The notes beneath the pieces are model-generated. The model was not told the origin of the DNA. It saw nothing but the letters and a program-made list of their open reading frames with translations, and searched no databases. Below are positions 7,130 to 9,255 of a DNA stretch of 9,255 nucleotides, piece after piece (within the stretch, counting starts at the first letter, position 1; each line of letters opens with the position of its first letter). The translations under genes were made by a program, and so were the position numbers. Origin of the DNA: Gammaproteobacteria bacterium HGW-Gammaproteobacteria-14 (lineage in GTDB: Bacteria; Pseudomonadota; Gammaproteobacteria; Pseudomonadales; Alcanivoracaceae); the NCBI GenBank assembly GCA_002840115.1, contig PGZG01000068.1, forward strand, positions 1 through 9,255. Direction: 5' to 3'.

Positions 7130-8323
7130 CTACAGACTGTCGCTCGGCACCCTGACACTCCCTTCCATCAGCACCCGTGCACTGCGGCTCATAATCGCCT
7201 TGGTTACCGTCCAACTACCGTTAACCAGCTTGGCCTCAGCGCCCACCCGCAAAGTACCGGAAGGGTGACCGAAGTTCACCGATTCACGCTCGCCGCCGCC
7301 GGCAGCCTGATTTACCAGCGTGCCCGGGATGGCCGCAGCGGTGCCGATGGCTACTGCGGCGGTGCCCATCATCGCATGGTGTAGCTTGCCCATGGACAAC
7401 GCTCGCACCAGCAGGTCCACATCCGTCGCTTTTACTCCCTTACCGGAAGACGACACATAGTCGACCGGCGGTGCGACAAAGGCGATCTTGGGCGTATGCT
7501 GGCGCGTGGTGGCACCAGTGATGTCCTTGATCAAACCCATCTTCAGCGCGCCGTAGGCACGGATGGTTTCAAACCTCTCCAGCGCCTTGGCATCACCGTT
7601 AATGACATCCTGCAATTCGGTGCCGTTGTAACCAATGTCAGCGGCATTAACGAATACCGTCGGAATGCCAGCATTGATCATGGTGGCCTTGAGCGTGCCA
7701 ACACCTGGCACTTCGAGGTCATCCACCAGATTGCCAGTGGGGAACATTGCCCCAGCGTCATCGCCCTCACCTTCCTCCGCGGGGTCGAGAAACTCGAGAA
7801 CGATTTCTGCCGCTGGAAACGTTACCCCATCAAGCTCGAAATCTCCGGTTTCCTGAACTTGCCCATTCGTCACAGGTACATGAGCAATAATGGTTTTTTG
7901 GATGTTGGCCTGCCAGATCCGCACACTGCAAACACCACTCTCAGGAATCCTTGCCGGATCAACCAGGCCCGCATGCAGGGCAAACGCTCCCGCTGCAGTG
8001 GACAGGTTGCCGCAGTTGCCACTCCAGTCGACGAATGCCTTGTCGATCGATACTTGACCGTAAAGATAGTCGACGTCGTGATCGGGTTGGGAGCTCTTCG
8101 ACAAGATTACACACTTGCTGGTACTGGACGTCGCGCCGCCCATGCCATCAATATGCTTGGCATAGGGGTCCGGACTGCCGATCACGCGCATAAACAGGCG
8201 GTCACGAGCTTCCCCGGGTTGCTGGCAAGAGGTCGGCAGATTTTCGAGTTTGAAAAACACTCCTTTACTGGTGCCGCCGCGCATATAAGTGGCGGGCACT
8301 TTGATTTGGGGGGGGTGGGTCAT
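7130..8323 (-). CDS. prpF: 2-methylaconitate cis-trans isomerase
   Basis: This encodes 397 residues, the standard size for PrpF, which has a diaminopimelate-epimerase-like fold and isomerises the trans-type 2-methylaconitate made by AcnD so that it can be rehydrated to 2-methylisocitrate in the propionate-degrading 2-methylcitrate cycle (cytoplasmic). Family motifs are MRGGTSKGVFF (14-24), HIDGMGGATSSTSKCVI (57-73), WSGNCGNLSTAAGAFAL (100-116) and HHAMMGTAAVAIGTAAAIPGT near the C-terminus. Lys70 and Cys104 are the likely active-site pair, judged by position in the family. It lies 99 bases after acnD on the same strand, the usual prpC-acnD-prpF order. Ribosome-binding site AAGGA, 7 bases before the ATG. 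Codons 3-6 contain a run of eight C, and the gene is flanked on both sides by REP-like sequences. Confidence 0.95.
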   Translation of the reverse strand: MTHPPQIKVPATYMRGGTSKGVFFKLENLPTSCQQPGEARDRLFMRVIGSPDPYAKHIDGMGGATSSTSKCVILSKSSQPDHDVDYLYGQVSIDKAFVDWSGNCGNLSTAAGAFALHAGLVDPARIPESGVCSVRIWQANIQKTIIAHVPVTNGQVQETGDFELDGVTFPAAEIVLEFLDPAEEGEGDDAGAMFPTGNLVDDLEVPGVGTLKATMINAGIPTVFVNAADIGYNGTELQDVINGDAKALERFETIRAYGALKMGLIKDITGATTRQHTPKIAFVAPPVDYVSSSGKGVKATDVDLLVRALSMGKLHHAMMGTAAVAIGTAAAIPGTLVNQAAGGGERESVNFGHPSGTLRVGAEAKLVNGSWTVTKAIMSRSARVLMEGSVRVPSDSL

Positions 8324-8348
8324 GGCTGGGTCCTTGGTTGAAGAGAGT

Positions 8349-8405
8349 TCGCGGCTGAAGCCGCTCCTACGGCTGGCGTTCCTGTAGGAGCGGCTTCAGC
8401 CGCGA
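8349..8405. repeat. REP doublet (perfect 22-bp inverted repeat) between acnD and prpF
   Basis: The arms 8349-8370 and 8384-8405 are exact reverse complements over 22 bases, separated by 13 bases. Each arm contains its own small palindrome, GCGGCT-TC-AGCCGC, and begins or ends with the GTAGGAG tail typical of Pseudomonas-type REP sequences. Two inverted REPs at this spacing match the REPIN arrangement that is mobilised in trans by RAYT (TnpA-REP) transposases; none is encoded here. Read on the plus strand it is followed by six T (8406-8411), but no plus-strand gene ends here. On the minus (acnD to prpF) strand no U tract follows, so it is better viewed as a processing or stabilising stem inside an operon than as a terminator. 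Confidence 0.88.
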
Positions 8406-8422
8406 TTTTTTCTAACGACTTC

Positions 8423-9255
8423 TCAGGCAACAGCTCCTTGTAAAAAATCCTTGGCAAATTTTTGCAGAATGCCTCCGGATTTATACACTGAAACTTCCTC
8501 CGCGGTATCCAGACGACAAATTACCGACACTCGTTCGACATCACCGTTCTGGCGATGAATGACCACAGTCAGTTTCGCACCTGGTGACGATTCGCCCTCA
8601 ACATCGTACACCTCAGTTCCGTCAAGCTTGAGTGTCTTACGGTTGGTACCTTCTTCAAATTGCAAGGGCATCACGCCCATACCGATCAGGTTCGTGCGGT
8701 GAATACGCTCAAAGCCCTCGGCAACGATTGCTTCCACACCGGCCAACGCCACACCTTTCGCTGCCCAGTCTCGGCTGGAACCCTGACCGTAATCCGCACC
8801 GGCAATAATGATCAGCGGTTGCTTGCGCTCCATATAAGTTTCAATCGCCTCCCACATGCGCATGACCTTGCCCTCGGGCTCAACGCGGGCCAGCGAACCC
8901 TGCACCACTTTCCCCTGCTCATCCGTAACCATCTCGTTAAACAGTTTCGGGTTTGCCAAAGTGGCACGCTGAGCCGTGAGGTGATCACCACGGTGGGTGG
9001 CGTAGGAATTGAAGTCTTCCTCCGGCAGGCCCATCGTGTGCAGATACTCCCCGGCAGCTGAGTCCATCATGATGGCATTCGACGGCGACAGGTGATCAGT
9101 GGTGATGTTGTCCGGCAGCAGTGCCAGCGGGCGCATACCCTTGAGAGCACGCTCACTGGCCATATTGCCTTCCCAGTACGGCGGACGGCGGATATAGGTG
9201 GACATCGGACGCCATTCATACAGCGGACTGATGGCACGCTCGTCACCGCCCTTTT
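8423..9255 (-). CDS. acnD: Fe/S-dependent 2-methylisocitrate dehydratase AcnD, C-terminal part (5' end beyond window)
   Basis: The frame is open from the right edge; codons before the Met at 9205 read GGDERAISPLYEWRP, in register, so that Met is internal and the gene begins outside the window. About 277 residues are seen of roughly 860-870 expected for AcnD. It belongs to the aconitase superfamily and dehydrates 2-methylcitrate in the propionate cycle. The visible part is the end of domain 3 and the C-terminal swivel domain (domain 4): LPDNITTDHLSPSNAI, SYATHRGDH and GADYGQGSSRDWAAKG, the last supplying the Ser/Arg active-site residues known from aconitases, followed by GFERIHRTNLIGMGVMPL. 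The cluster-ligand cysteines lie in the missing N-terminal part. MSTYIRRPPYWEG is highly characteristic of AcnD, and the prpF neighbour excludes an ordinary TCA-cycle AcnA with good confidence. Confidence 0.95.
   Translation of the reverse strand, partial: KGGDERAISPLYEWRPMSTYIRRPPYWEGNMASERALKGMRPLALLPDNITTDHLSPSNAIMMDSAAGEYLHTMGLPEEDFNSYATHRGDHLTAQRATLANPKLFNEMVTDEQGKVVQGSLARVEPEGKVMRMWEAIETYMERKQPLIIIAGADYGQGSSRDWAAKGVALAGVEAIVAEGFERIHRTNLIGMGVMPLQFEEGTNRKTLKLDGTEVYDVEGESSPGAKLTVVIHRQNGDVERVSVICRLDTAEEVSVYKSGGILQKFAKDFLQGAVA

Noticed and set aside
7496..8341. A 281-codon open frame on the plus strand opposite prpF
   Set aside because: It is wholly antisense to the well-supported prpF gene, shows no recognisable domain and is explained by the codon composition of the real gene.
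8349..8411. REP doublet plus T6 as an intrinsic terminator
   Set aside because: The T run follows the hairpin only on the plus strand, where no gene ends; on the transcribed minus strand there is no U tract after the stem.

Overview
The window looks like chromosomal DNA of a marine or environmental gammaproteobacterium of the broad Pseudomonadales / Cellvibrionales type. Three things point there: a propionate-catabolism pair of the AcnD/PrpF (2-methylcitrate cycle) kind, a Pseudomonas-like REP doublet containing GTAGGAGCGGCTTCAGC, and protein sequences typical of that group. No species can be named from the sequence alone. No rRNA, tRNA, CRISPR array, insertion sequence or phage gene was seen.

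Layout, left to right. Bases 1-647 (+) hold the C-terminal part of a polyhydroxyalkanoate-synthase-like alpha/beta hydrolase, cut by the window edge. All other genes are on the minus strand and converge on it. Read in their own direction of transcription (right to left) they are: acnD (C-terminal third, 9255-8423), prpF (8323-7130), a membrane-anchored FMN-binding glutamate-synthase-like protein (7014-5452), glutathione reductase gor (5355-4003), a solo ParA-type ATPase (3889-3110), a DUF805 membrane protein (3063-2380), and two tandem paralogous secreted proteins of unknown function (2303-1527 and 1441-683).

How they fit together. acnD and prpF act in sequence: AcnD dehydrates 2-methylcitrate to an aconitate-type product that PrpF isomerises, so that propionyl-CoA carbon can re-enter central metabolism; prpC and prpB would be expected beyond the right edge. 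Next come two redox or nitrogen enzymes (FMN glutamate synthase-like and glutathione reductase), separated by a long perfect hairpin just upstream of the gor ribosome-binding site. The last four minus-strand genes (ParA, DUF805, two secreted helical paralogs) have gaps of 46 to 85 bases and could be one transcription unit. They are the least understood part of the window.

Non-coding structure: a perfect 22-bp inverted repeat (REP doublet) lies between acnD and prpF and a degenerate relative lies just after prpF, so prpF is bracketed by REP sequences. Two mononucleotide runs sit inside coding sequence: nine G in the NADPH-binding glycine motif of gor and eight C in codons 3-6 of prpF. No clearly new defence or mobile system is visible; the best candidate for undescribed biology is the paralogous secreted pair with its ParA/DUF805 neighbours.
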